From the NCBI GenBank assembly GCA_010015745.1, contig ML978325.1, positions 1-49,705 of the forward strand: a stretch of DNA of 49,705 nucleotides. Direction: 5' to 3'. A program made the translations under genes and the position numbers. The DNA comes from Setomelanomma holmii. Its lineage: Eukaryota; Ascomycota; Dothideomycetes; Pleosporales; Phaeosphaeriaceae. The notes under the pieces are model-generated. The model had not been told where the DNA came from, made no database searches, and saw only the letters and a list, made by a program, of their open reading frames with translations. This document shows, in pieces, positions 1 to 9,610 of the stretch (position 1 is its first letter; each line of letters opens with the position of its first letter).

Positions 1-42
1 GTCTTTCATGCCCCCTGGGAGGCTTTCATAGGACGTTAAACA

Positions 43-83
43 ATACATACATACATACATACATACATACATACATACATACA
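43..83. repeat. ATAC tetranucleotide microsatellite
   Basis: About ten uninterrupted copies of the tetranucleotide ATAC lie just before the HET-like remnant. It is a simple slippage repeat and no function is implied. Confidence 0.95.
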
Positions 84-144
84 CAATAGAACCTCAGTTC
101 AATCCTTCAATTCTTGCTGCATGCGCACAGTTCACCCACCGCAA

Positions 145-482
145 CAGGGATATATAGAGAAGCTTTGGAGATGGAACATCGACTGAAAGTGCGCAATATC
201 GTTCTTGATGGGACATTTTGAGTCATCCGCTACAAGCAAGCATGTGGAGCCATATTACCCTTGTGGATTGACAAGTTATCGATTGAACAAAAGGAGAGCC
301 CGGAAAAAAACATAACGATTCAATCTATAGACCTGGTATACAAGAATTGTACCTACGCTGTAGGTTATCTTTGGATTTAGCTCCAAATATATAGACGGCG
401 ATGATCTGGTTTTCGGATCTTCTTAGGGGTCGCAATGTGGAACTAAGTCTTGTGGGAAGAAATCCTCTATTTGTCAACGGGA
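145..482 (+). pseudogene. HET-domain gene fragment, RIP-like decay
   Basis: This stretch aligns base by base with the internal part of the intact HET gene of this window (about 22770-23100), covering the core that there encodes LWIDQLSI and the AMQSMDLVY motif. It has no start codon and no continuous frame. Several differences are C-to-T or G-to-A: the intact TTTGGACTCAG is TTTGGATTTAG here, making an in-frame TAG, and GACATTGCG is AACATAACG. Other differences are not transitions, so RIP is a partial explanation only. Homology stops at about 482, where the sequence passes directly into the segmental duplicate shared with 27402 onward. It is a dead 5'- and 3'-truncated copy. Confidence 0.85.
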
Positions 483-741
483 TCGCGCGCAAGTATGAAT
501 TCCATGGTCCTAAGGTCAAGCAGATGTGGCCATCTCTCGGCATACCAATTGCTTGAACACGTCATAAAAGGACTTGGAGTTGGGCAAACAAGGTCCGGTT
601 TGGCATCCTCACGCTTGACTGTTTGTATGTGGCTCGCTTCACATATAGTATGACGGCATCTGTGCAGCATAGAAACTCGAATGTAGCTATGAGCAAGCCC
701 GTGGCAGTACGTAACCAGCATAGGCGCTGCAAGATACGATG

Positions 742-2418
742 CTATAGTCCCAACATGACCTTGCTAGTCATCTGGTCCTTCAATACTTCAGGATCTAAAG
801 AGTATCTACCTTCTTGACGAAGTATGCGCCCAATTACAGTATTATAGTACGTGTGGTACTCGCTTGTCTTTTCTTGCCAAATTGCAGCCTCTGGGTCAAA
901 CAGCATGCGTTCCTGAACGCCTCTACTCCAATCTTGTGGGAAGTCGCAGAGCTTAAAAAGAGTAAGCGAAGAAAGACAAAGCCCTTGTGCAAACTTGGCA
1001 AGAGCTACCTCCCAAGTATTTAAAGGCTGTTCCAGTCGCACAAGTGACATGCGGGTGAGCGTGAGAGACCGTAACGTGTCCTTGTGAGCAATTAAGAACT
1101 GCACCAGCGTAGTCCCGTCCGTAGCGATTTCGAGTTCGATGCTACGAATCCTATTCCAAGGCGACTGACGGGTCAGTTGGTCAAGTAGCCGAATGGAATC
1201 CTGCGCGCACTGCCTCTCGGTGCGTTGTGAGAGTGGCAAGAGGATGCCGTCGACAAGTCTTCCAAACACCAAACGTAATCTCTCAAGGCCTTTGACTACT
1301 GTGAGAAAGCCAAAGACAAGTTTCGCAGCAATTTCCAGGCTGCCCATCAGTTCATCATCGTCGGACACAACGTAGTCGAGGTGTGTCAGACCAGCCATAA
1401 CGTACCTCATTAGGCCCAATTGATTGTAATAGAGCTTGCTCTGCCCCAAAAATACGTCCCCGGGATAGGCCATTTTATCTGCTTCTGCTGCATTGTGATT
1501 GAGAGCTCGACAAGTCCGCAATGTCTCGTGGCCGTCGCCATCCCAGAGAAGCTGTAAGCGCTCTGGGGTGGCAAATGCTGGCCCGCCGACGTATATGCTC
1601 AGCTTTGTGAGCCTGCGATCTCCTCGTCTGATCCATGCAAGCGACTGGAGAACAATTGACAGTTGAAGTGCTTCAACATCCTCGTCTTCACAGGAATCGG
1701 TTCGGTCAATCACTGACCAAGGATGGAAGTACAAATTTCGCCATCGACGAGCCCAGTCATCGTCAAAGAGAAACCCTGGTTCGTGCTCAAGAGCTTCCAG
1801 ATTCGGGAGTGTCCCAAGTGCCTTGCAAAATTGTACAGCAGCGTCGTCTATACCCATACAGCCAATGGCCCTGTCAGGGTGGACCGGCGCCGACTTGGTA
1901 GCACTGAGCGTCTGAAAGCGAAGTGTATTCGTTATGTCCCGAACCTCCTTCTGCGCTTGCTTGCGGTCCGCCTCATATTCATGGTAAAGTGCTTCCTTCT
2001 GTTTCTCTGACAGCGCGACCCATTCAGAATACGGTAGCAGACCGTCGCTGACTTGCTTGTTGTTGTAGTGGTTGACTTCACATGGAGGAGCTAGCTCGTG
2101 GCCAGGATCGCCTGGTTGATGTGTGCTCGCAGCCCAGGTTTCGAAGTCGGGAAATTCTCTGTAGCCGCAAACTCTGCGGAGTACGAGACTTTTCACACAC
2201 GGAGAAAGTCTTCGGTTGCAGGATACTTCGTGTAGAGACTCGCAGCCACGTCCGCTAAGCTCAAAGTACAGTCTTTGAAAGAGAAGAGGAGTGGTCAGCT
2301 TGTTCAAGTATTTGCATGTGTGTCGGACTTGCTTCCAGTCCAGTGCGCTCATATGGCCAATGATCATGAGCCAGATTTCGTCCGGAAAATGGAAAGGAAT
2401 TGCCGAATGGTCACTCAT
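742..2418 (-). CDS. F-box domain protein
   Basis: The gene encodes about 558 residues from the ATG at 2418. An upstream in-frame ATG at 2487 would add 23 residues, but the F-box starts about eight residues after the 2418 start, as is usual in fungal F-box proteins. The N-terminus reads FHFPDEIWLMIIGHM and continues with a typical F-box helix pattern to about residue 55, ending in the LLFQRLYFEL motif seen in many fungal members. The rest is leucine-rich with no catalytic motif, the usual target-recognition part. Family knowledge: F-box proteins recruit substrates to SCF ubiquitin ligases through Skp1. The substrate cannot be told. The frame is intact, in contrast to the broken paralogue at 27.6-28.3 kb. 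It is transcribed away from the broken partner gene at 2894. Confidence 0.8.
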   Translation of the reverse strand: MSDHSAIPFHFPDEIWLMIIGHMSALDWKQVRHTCKYLNKLTTPLLFQRLYFELSGRGCESLHEVSCNRRLSPCVKSLVLRRVCGYREFPDFETWAASTHQPGDPGHELAPPCEVNHYNNKQVSDGLLPYSEWVALSEKQKEALYHEYEADRKQAQKEVRDITNTLRFQTLSATKSAPVHPDRAIGCMGIDDAAVQFCKALGTLPNLEALEHEPGFLFDDDWARRWRNLYFHPWSVIDRTDSCEDEDVEALQLSIVLQSLAWIRRGDRRLTKLSIYVGGPAFATPERLQLLWDGDGHETLRTCRALNHNAAEADKMAYPGDVFLGQSKLYYNQLGLMRYVMAGLTHLDYVVSDDDELMGSLEIAAKLVFGFLTVVKGLERLRLVFGRLVDGILLPLSQRTERQCAQDSIRLLDQLTRQSPWNRIRSIELEIATDGTTLVQFLIAHKDTLRSLTLTRMSLVRLEQPLNTWEVALAKFAQGLCLSSLTLFKLCDFPQDWSRGVQERMLFDPEAAIWQEKTSEYHTYYNTVIGRILRQEGRYSLDPEVLKDQMTSKVMLGL

Positions 2419-2893
2419 AGCAAGAATAGCTATGCTCACTGAATATGTAGTGTGTGGTTGGAGGATAAGGATGGCTAGATGGACCAACTGGCTTAGTGCG
2501 GGGTGAGGCGACTAACAACAAGCATATACAAGAGACCACGGTTGGGTTGATCGTGGGAAGCGGGTTCAGCGGGTAATGCAGCCAGAATATGGTCGATGGT
2601 TGAAAGTGACCTCGTGGATTCTGGAGGGGCAGGTCCAAGCTCCACTGGGCGCCAAGCGGAGAGGGCATCCTGACTTCAGACCGTATGCTGCACCCCAAGC
2701 ACGTTTGCCAAACGTGGCGAATACGGAGGACCTCCTCCCCTGACATCCCCCGCCCGAGCGGTTGTGTTCCGTTAACAAAACCCTCTCATAAGCACCTTGC
2801 CTAGTAGTACCACGGCGAACATTAGGTAGCAACGGCGCAGAGATCAGACTGCCGGCCAGTCCCAAAGCTCCATACTTCCGATCCTTCTCAAGG
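2419..2893. promoter_or_regulatory. Shared divergent intergenic region (left copy)
   Basis: This 475-bp spacer lies between the F-box start and the remnant of the divergent partner. It is well conserved with 28266-28759, much better than the decayed F-box body in the right copy, including long near-identical runs around 2590-2690 and 2840-2885. A bidirectional promoter is inferred from the layout; no core promoter element was identified with confidence. Confidence 0.4.
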
Positions 2894-2997
2894 GATGCCG
2901 CGCGTCGCCAATACACTCTTCATCCCTTGACAAAATTCAACAACCACAATCACGACACGGACAGAATGCCGACCGAATCAGCGACGCATGATCTGCT
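2894..2997 (+). pseudogene. Truncated 5' end of divergent hypothetical gene
   Basis: This matches the first ~100 bases of the intact gene at 28760-30337. The conserved ATG context GACAGAATGCCGACCGAA is present, but the frame runs into TAG after about a dozen codons and homology ends at about 2997. The rest of the gene is missing. It is the dead left copy of a divergently transcribed partner. Confidence 0.8.
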
Positions 2998-3306
2998 TAG
3001 GTCCTAGAGCGGTCGCTGTGTTGGAGATAGCTAGTCTGCGAACTTTCCAAAGGCCGCAAAGTCGACCTGCTCAATCGCTTTGGTGTAGGCGGGTTGAGAG
3101 ACAGTGCACCACGCTTGGGTGGAGGACGGGGCGACGGTTTGGGAGAAGCACGAGTGTAGCGTTTAGCGCGATGTTGGCAACCAGGAGTAGGTGGGGTGCG
3201 CTTCGTTGGGAGTAGCGAGGCTTTGCGGGTAGCGGGGAGCTGAGCACATGGCGACTCGAGGTATTTCGGTCCCGTAGATTTGCGGACTGTTGATTGTTCC
3301 GCTCAA
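2998..3306. other. No gene seen
   Basis: This is unique sequence between the F-box block and composite repeat A. It has no convincing frame and no homology to the equivalent position before copy B. Confidence 0.5.
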
Positions 3307-3600
3307 AGCGCGTTTGCGCTTCATCAGATCAAATTGGCGTATTATGGCGAGGTTGTGAAAATGTGTTGGTCCAATGACACCGGTCGTTTGATTGCTGTTG
3401 TTGACAACTGCCGACCGCCGAAAACAAAGCCTGATAGAAAGCACGCTCGATCCACTTCAGGTACGGTAGTCTTTTTGGCGCAGTCCTCTTCTCACTTTGT
3501 ATCGTTACCACTGTCTTTACGAATCTAATACTCATCACGGCGGTGTAGAGTATGTTTACTGGCCGTCATCTCGTGCTGTTCAGTCGCTGCTCGCGGGTGG
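3307..3600. repeat. Left module of composite repeat, copy A
   Basis: This is similar to 9322-9610. Both begin with an imperfect palindrome (AGCGCGTTTGCGCT here, AGCGTTTACGCT in B) followed by a stretch containing GGCGAGGTTGTGAAAATGTG. Sequence before this point is unrelated in the two copies, so it marks the left boundary of the duplicated unit. It leads directly into array A. Confidence 0.8.
3464..3512 (+). repeat. Remnant of 3' end of TG...CA element
   Basis: A decayed match to the last ~45 bp of the short element at 11347-11659: GGTAGTC, then GGCGCAGTCCTC, then ATCGTTACCA in place of ACCGTTACA. A similar remnant sits at 9473-9512 in the same place in copy B, so the insertion predates the duplication of the composite repeat. 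Confidence 0.5.
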
Positions 3601-5620
3601 AAGGCCACAAGAAGCACCAAGATCTGACTTTTCGAGGCAACAGGAGCATTGATCCAGCTCGTAATTGCGATAAATGCGTCTCCTCTGGGGAGGGTCGTTG
3701 CCGAGGTGACATTTCGAGGGTGTATTAGCAGCCTACCCTATTACGCTTTTGGTAAGTAATAAGAAGCACCAAGACCTGACTTTTCGCCTAAATCGGAGGA
3801 TACATCCAGCTCGTGACTGCGATAGCGCGTTTCCTCCAGGGAGAGTCGTTGCTGAGGTGACATTTTAAGGGCGTCGAGTAATATTTCATAGCCCACTCGA
3901 TTAAGCTTCGCAGAAGGCGAAAGGAAGCATTATAACCTCACTTTTGAGGCAATAACCGGATAAATCTAGCTCTCTTGACTCTAATGAGTGTCTTTCCTCC
4001 GGGGAGTGACGTTACTGAGGTGACATTTGGAGGGTGTAGAGGTTTCGCGTCCTACCCTATTCCGCTTTCGGGAAGGTGAAAGGAAGCACAAGGACCTGAC
4101 TTTTCCGGCCAATAGAAGAATGAATTCAGCTCCTGCCTCCGATAAATCTGTTTCCTCTGGGGAGAGTCGTTGCTGAATTAACGTTTTAAGGTTGTAAAGA
4201 AAGATCCAATGGTCAACGCTGTGAGGCTTCGCCGAAGGCGTTATGAAGCAGCTAAGCTGAGCTATTTCAGAAACTGGGAGAATTAAGCTAGCTCAAGAAA
4301 TTTCGATAAATCCGTTTTCTTTGGGGACAGACGTTGCTGGGGTGACATTTCGAGCGTGTAGAGATTTCGCAGGCTATGCTATTACTCTTTCGGGAAAGTA
4401 ATAAGAAGCACCAGGACCTGACTTTTCGAGACGATAGAAGAATTAAAAGCAGCTCCTCACTGCGATAAACGCGTTTTCTCTGGAGAGTGACGTTGCTGAG
4501 GTGACATTTAGAGGGTGTAGAGATTTCGCAGCCTACCCTATTACGCTTTCGGGAAGGTGATAAAAAGCACCAAGACCTGATTTATCGACGAGGTCAGAGT
4601 GTAAATCACTGCGATAAGTTCGTTTCCTCTAAGGAGAGTCGTTGCTGAAGTAACGTTTTAAGGTTGTAGAGAAAGATTCCACAGCTGGCGCTGTGGCTTC
4701 GCGGAAGGCGTTATCTTCAAGAAAGTCGGAAGATAAAGCTATCTCAAGAGACTTCGATGAGTCCGTTTCCTTCGGGGACAGACGTTGCTGAGGTGACATT
4801 TCGAGAATGTAAAGGTTTGGCAGCCTCCGCTGTTACGCTTCGCGCAGGATCAAGCCGAGCTTTCCAAGGCAACAGAAGGTGAACGATAGCTAACAAGACT
4901 TCGATGACTCTGTTTCCTCTAGGGAGAGACGTTGCTAACCAGGCGATTTGACACTGTAGAATACGATTTCGCAGCCTAGGCTTTAAGGCTTCGCAGCAGG
5001 CGTTATGAAGCAGGAAAAAGTGGCTTTCCGAGGCAATAGGCGGGGGAAATTAGCTCGTCAGACTTCGATAAATGCGATTCCTCCGGGGAGAGACGTCGCT
5101 GAGGCAATATGTTTAGGGTGTAGATATTTCGCAGCTTGAGCTGTTAGACTTTGCGGAAGGTCCTATGAATCACCGAAACTAGTCATTCTAGTGCACGTAG
5201 GAGCTTATTCTAGGTCGCATCGCTCCGGAAAATGTCTTCTCTCCGGTAGAGTCGTTGCTGAGGCGACATTTCGAGGGTGTAGTGTCGATTTTTGTAGCCT
5301 AGTCTGCTAAGCTTCACGAAAGGTCATATGAAGCGGCAGAACCTGCCGTTACGTGGCAACAGCAGAGTCCATCTAGCTCGTATCGCTCTAATAATTCTGT
5401 TCCGGTCAAGCAGAGTTGTTGTTGAGGTGACATTCCAAAGCTGCAGAGATCTCGCAGCCTGCGCTGCTAGGCTTCGCAGAAGATGATATAAGGCGGCAGT
5501 GGCAAATTCCGAGTTTGGTAAGTCAATAGTATTGTAACTATAGCTCGCTTAAATTAGCTAGATGTGCTTTCTCCGGGGAGATACATCGTTGGGGTGACAT
5601 TACGAGGCTTGCAGAGGGCG
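3600..5620. repeat. Tandem array A, about 13 degenerate ~157-bp units
   Basis: Each unit contains an imperfect palindrome CCTCCGGGGAG, then a core close to CGTTGCTGAGGTGACATTTC, a TTCGCAGCCT stretch, a small hairpin (GCTTCGCAGAAGGC or CTTTCGGGAAGG), and AAGCACCAAGACCTGACTTT. Copies of the core begin at about 3694, 3845, 4008, 4166, 4330, 4489, 4638, 4781, 4928, 5092, 5251, 5415 and 5582. Spacings run from 143 to 167 bp and often alternate near 164 and 158. Most spacings are not multiples of three and stops occur in all frames, so the array is not protein coding. Function unknown. Confidence 0.9.
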
Positions 5621-6226
5621 AACGGCGTGGCGGGCCTGCAGGTCTGCTGCGACGGGCAGCAGAGACCGCTTAACAACACCAATAATGTTAGCAAAGGCCG
5701 CGTGACGACATCAGTTGAGGTGACTTACTTGCGCTGCGTATTTGATGCAAGACGACGGCCTAGAGGCAGGCATAAATAGAGAAAGGCAGATATGTGACAC
5801 GTTTTGGCGTGCTCAGGATCATTGACACCATTCAAACCAAAGGATATGAAAATTTATATGAACTTTTCTCGACGTACCGGCCATATTACACGCTATTAAA
5901 ATTCTCGTGCTGTTTCCTCTGAGGAGCCACAGTCATAATGTTGTGCAAAGGTCGCATAGCTGAACTCGGACTTGTCGTCCATGCCGTCCAATCAAGGGTG
6001 TTAAGACTAATCGCAGTCTTCGACAGCAAGAATCCGCGTGCGATACTAGCACGATTATAGTAATTGTTACGATTTTTGCGCTGCTTAATTTGTCTCTCCC
6101 GCCAGAAGAGCGTACTTCGTCGTTCTTCAAGCCTGACTTTATCAGTCTATTAACGCAACGGGTCATGCTAAATATTGCTATCACCTCCACAGTACACATC
6201 CGATGGCATTGCTTCTGGTCCCACGA
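5605..6226. repeat. Right module of composite repeat, copy A
   Basis: Non-repetitive sequence following the last array unit, homologous to 12925-13484 in copy B. It shares GGCGAACGGCGTGGCGGGCC, the GTCATAATGTTGTGCAAAGG stretch, and the end GATGGCATTGCTTCTGGTCC. Copy B lacks about 60 bp present here. Homology stops at about 6226, which marks the right boundary of the duplicated unit. No convincing frame is shared by both copies. Confidence 0.8.
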
Positions 6227-6570
6227 CAACGTGGCGCATATGCGCCCTGTTTTAGCGAGCTCGAGTTTCGATGTTAATGCTATCACAACTCAGTGACTAA
6301 AAGATAAGGCGTCACATGGTGAGAATGACATCTTCACAAAGCTCTCTTAACAAATATATATTAATCAGAGTAAACATTGACAAGCTTGTGTATTATACTG
6401 TCGTACATTCATTATATCAGTTTGTACTCATGACGCTTTAGACTATAGTACTTTCGCTGTGGAATTTGGTGTCTGTCTTCTCAACGTTTTATTACTTTTG
6501 GGATTGATCATTGGAGTGCACATTGATTATCTTGCAGCCGCCTCGCTTATTGTAGTCTGTAAGACAGCCG
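6227..6570. other. AT-rich spacer, nothing recognised
   Basis: AT-rich sequence between the right module of copy A and a GC-rich block. No open frame, structural RNA or repeat was recognised. Confidence 0.5.
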
Positions 6571-6576
6571 TTGGTT

Positions 6577-6930
6577 CTATTGCAAGCGCCGCGTGGGGAG
6601 AATTTCCAATGGACGCTTAGGCAAAGTCACCATCCACCTCACCTTGTCCATCTCAGACTTTGCGCAATACCACCAGGAAACGCCAACCTGCGTTGCCACC
6701 AGCGTTTCCGAGAGCACGCCGTTTGTTGGCAAGTGCTGATTGAGGTCGCGAAATCTGTCCGCAATCCTAGCAACAATAGTCTGCAGGAACATGGCGAGGC
6801 AGTAGTCCCGCTGACCCTGAGACATGTACTGCCAGTTGTGGGACTCCAGCCGGCACGCGGCCTGTATGACGCGCCCGATACAGCAGTACCGGCCTGCCAT
6901 AATGGCCTAAGACGCGATGGTGGCGAGATG
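6577..6930 (-). pseudogene. Decayed coding remnant, unknown
   Basis: An open minus-strand frame with protein-like composition (motifs such as GRYCCIGRVIQAACRLES and AMFLQTIVARIADRF) is preceded by an in-frame stop. Related-looking fragments continue in other frames up to about 7070. It resembles part of a fungal regulatory protein, but no family can be named. GC content is well above that of the flanking arrays. Confidence 0.35.
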
Positions 6931-7065
6931 TGCGATGCCCGTATAGTTGAGGGCAGATTGCGGGGAGAGCGACCACTTTGGGCAAGGCCAAAGTTGTCGC
7001 CTTTGCCAATGCTGCGGGTGGCCATGATGGTGTAGCCATCGTTGATGGCGACATCGGTGGCCTGT

Positions 7066-7918
7066 TCAGCCGCGATTGCCCAGAGCCGATCGGGCGCGTG
7101 CTGAAGGGGATTCGACGCGCTTGACGGGCAAGCTTCCTCCCGCTGGGACTGAGGTGTGTGTATCAGTGACGACCTGCATCAACAGGGTGGACGAGAGGGG
7201 AGCAATGTCAGCGAAGCGGGCGACCATGGTAGCGATGAGTCGGCCGGTTGGAAAGAGGAGGTTGCGAAGATTGCGCAAGGTCTGACGGCGCTGAGTAGGC
7301 GGGATGGTGGGGGAAGATGCGCAGGGCGAAGATGTAGTCGAAGGTGTGCGGGACGCCAGGCAGTGCACGACCGCCGTTAATGAGAGCGCCGTCGGTGACG
7401 TTGGCGCGGAGGAGGGGGACCTGGCCGGTGACGCCCCATTCGGCGAGGGCGCAGGGGATGTCGACATCGAGCAAACCTTGGACGGCGTCTACCACAGCGC
7501 AGAAGCCATCGCCGACGACAACCTTGGCCTAGGCGATGAGGTGGCCGCTGCCGGTGCCAAGTTCGAGGACGGTATTGCCCGACTGAAGGTGGATGAGGGC
7601 AAGGGCGGTCTCCGAGTCTGGGCGGTGGGCGACATCGGCATAGTGGTATCTTCCGACCATGGGCTGGAAGGCGGCTGTGATGTTGGCGATGTTGCTGTAT
7701 TGATCTATGGGGGTGGTTGTAGGCGGAGGATAGAGACGTGAATGTGAAAGGTATCGTGAGATGATGCGATGATAGTGAGATGGGGACAAGAGATGACCAA
7801 AGGTAGAGGCGAACATGGAATAAAAGTTGTTTTGGCAGTAGGTGAGGTTGTTTTGAGGAGAGATTGCGTGTTGCATGTGAAGGGTACCCGTTTGCGGATC
7901 TACGCGGACCGCAAACAC
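7066..7918 (-). pseudogene. SAM-dependent methyltransferase remnant
   Basis: Residues around 7530-7570 read VLELGTGSGHLIA, which is motif I (the SAM-binding glycine loop) of class I methyltransferases. The same frame continues through an in-frame TAG at about 7528 (a CAG-to-TAG change would explain it) into an acidic-loop region and FDYIFALRIF, which fits motif IV. Near 7290 the frame shifts, and RRQTLRNLRNLLFPTGRLIA follows, matching the usual helix plus LLxPGG-like motif. So one stop and at least one frameshift break the gene. Substrate unknown; a metabolite O- or C-methyltransferase is possible. It lies between the two composite repeats. Confidence 0.7.
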
Positions 7919-8173
7919 GCCAACCCCGCTGACCCCGCAGGCTCAGGGCAGAAGACGCTGTGGAAAGCGGTCTGCGTGCAGGCCGAGCAGAAGTTGCGTC
8001 GATGCATGAAGATATAGAGGCAAGCGCGTAATAGAATGGATGAAGGATGATGAGGTAGGTGTTCACGATGACTACGTAGCTGCGCGTAGAGAGCGCAGGA
8101 TGATTAGACAGGATAAGCCACCGTTTGGCAGAGCCAGGGGAGGCAGGCGGCAGTACCACTAGGATCCGTCTAC

Positions 8174-8891
8174 TTACAGCTGCGTACGATGCAGTTGGAA
8201 GATTTGGAGGAGGTCCAGCGATTGCAATGCAGTGGGTGGATGGGCGGCGTGCGTGTTCGATGTGATTGCCAGCTGTCCAGTCGAGCCATGGCCATCAGGC
8301 TCGCCGTCTCCATCATCGTCGTAGCTACTGCCGTCTTCGCCGGCTAGATTGTTCTCGTCGTCACTGTCGGCTACCTCTGTGACGCGCTCTTGGAGTCCAG
8401 CTTCGAGGGTCAGTCTGCAGGCGCCCTCGAGGGAGCCATGCTCGATGCCTGGTGGACCCAGCCAGGTGTCAAACTCCTGGCTCGCTGCAACAGCAGCTGG
8501 GTTGAAACAGATATTCCACTCGCCAGCCCGTAACGTCTACTCCACCCAGTGTGAGGTGACGGTATCGGTTGGGATGAGCACGAGCACGCCCCAGCCGAGC
8601 ATGTTCGCGGCTTCGTACCACCGGCGAGAACGCTTGAGTCGTGCAGTATAGGAGGCCCAACTGCACGGCGGGTTCTCCGTGTCCCAGATGGCCTTTTTGC
8701 TTGGGTTCGCAGCTTGCAGTCTCTAGTGTCATGGCAGACAGCGAGTCCAGTGGCTGATTCGGCAGCCTTGAGCTCGTCAATCTTGCGTTGGTACATGCGG
8801 CCCAGCAGAGCCGTGGCCCATCGATGAACAGCACCTGCGGTTGCCGTGACAGCCTCGCTGAAGGTGATGGCATATTGGGGGATTGTATCAT
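8174..8891 (-). pseudogene. Decayed coding remnant, unknown
   Basis: Minus-strand fragments in different frames together look like one broken protein. The first has AITFSEAVTATAGAVHRWA and GRMYQRKIDELKAAES; the last, ending at 8174, has ICFNPAAVAASQEFDTWLG and an acidic Asp/Gly-rich tail. At least two frame changes are needed. High GC and codon-like composition support past coding. Family not recognised. Confidence 0.4.
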
Positions 8892-9321
8892 CGCCGATCT
8901 GGTCCTCCGTCTAGCCGAGCTCGCCTTTACTCGCGTGGTACAATAGTCGCATCGCGTCGCCGTCAGGAGCTGTGCGAGCTGGCGATAGCGGTAGCGGGGT
9001 CGAGGGGTATGGCGGCTCGCCTGCTAGCTAGGGACAACGGTCGTCGCTAGTGGGGATGGTGTCTTCGTTATCCATAGGTGGATAAGTACGGTGTTCGGAG
9101 CTTCAATTATTTCACCTTAGAAGACGTGCAGAGGGCTGGTGATCATGACAGGCTGGATCGTGAGTGCGCGGGGTAGAAGGCGCAGCCTGGGCTGTGGACG
9201 TGAGGCTTCAGCCACGCCAACAGACAGCCCGATATTTCTCGCTTGTCTCATCAAATCGCGACAACATAAGACGCACGACACGATACAGATGAAATGCATG
9301 TGTCTGGCAATGTGTATAACG

Positions 9322-9610
9322 CGAAGGAGCAAGCGTTTACGCTTCATCGAATCGAACTGGCGTATGATGGCGAGGTTGTGAAAATGTGTTGGTCCAATAA
9401 CCCTGGTTGATTTGGTTGTTGTGAACAGCTGCCGCCAGCCGAAAACAAATAGCCACACTCGACCATCGCAGATGCGGTAGTCACCTCAGCGCAGTTCGCT
9501 TCACATATAGTACGGTTACAATTGTCCTCACCAATCTGATACCCATTACGGCGTTGTGGATTGTGTTTATTAGCCGACTACTCGCGCTGTTCAGTCGCTG
9601 CACGCGGGTG
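9322..9610. repeat. Left module of composite repeat, copy B
   Basis: Homologous to 3307-3600, with the same palindrome-like start and the GGCGAGGTTGTGAAAATGTG stretch. At 9473-9512 it carries the same 3'-end remnant of the TG...CA element, ending TACGGTTACA. It leads into array B. Confidence 0.8.

Larger units (their letters stand above)
482..2997. repeat. Segmental duplicate, left copy (F-box block)
   Basis: This block is homologous, in the same orientation, to 27402-28860. Shared stretches include the region around 486-740 against 27410-27680, the 3' part of the F-box gene, the intergenic sequence at 2500-2890, and the start of the divergent partner gene. The left copy keeps the whole F-box gene but only the first part of the partner. 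With the HET fragment just upstream it forms a deletion derivative of the block at 22770-28860. Confidence 0.85.
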
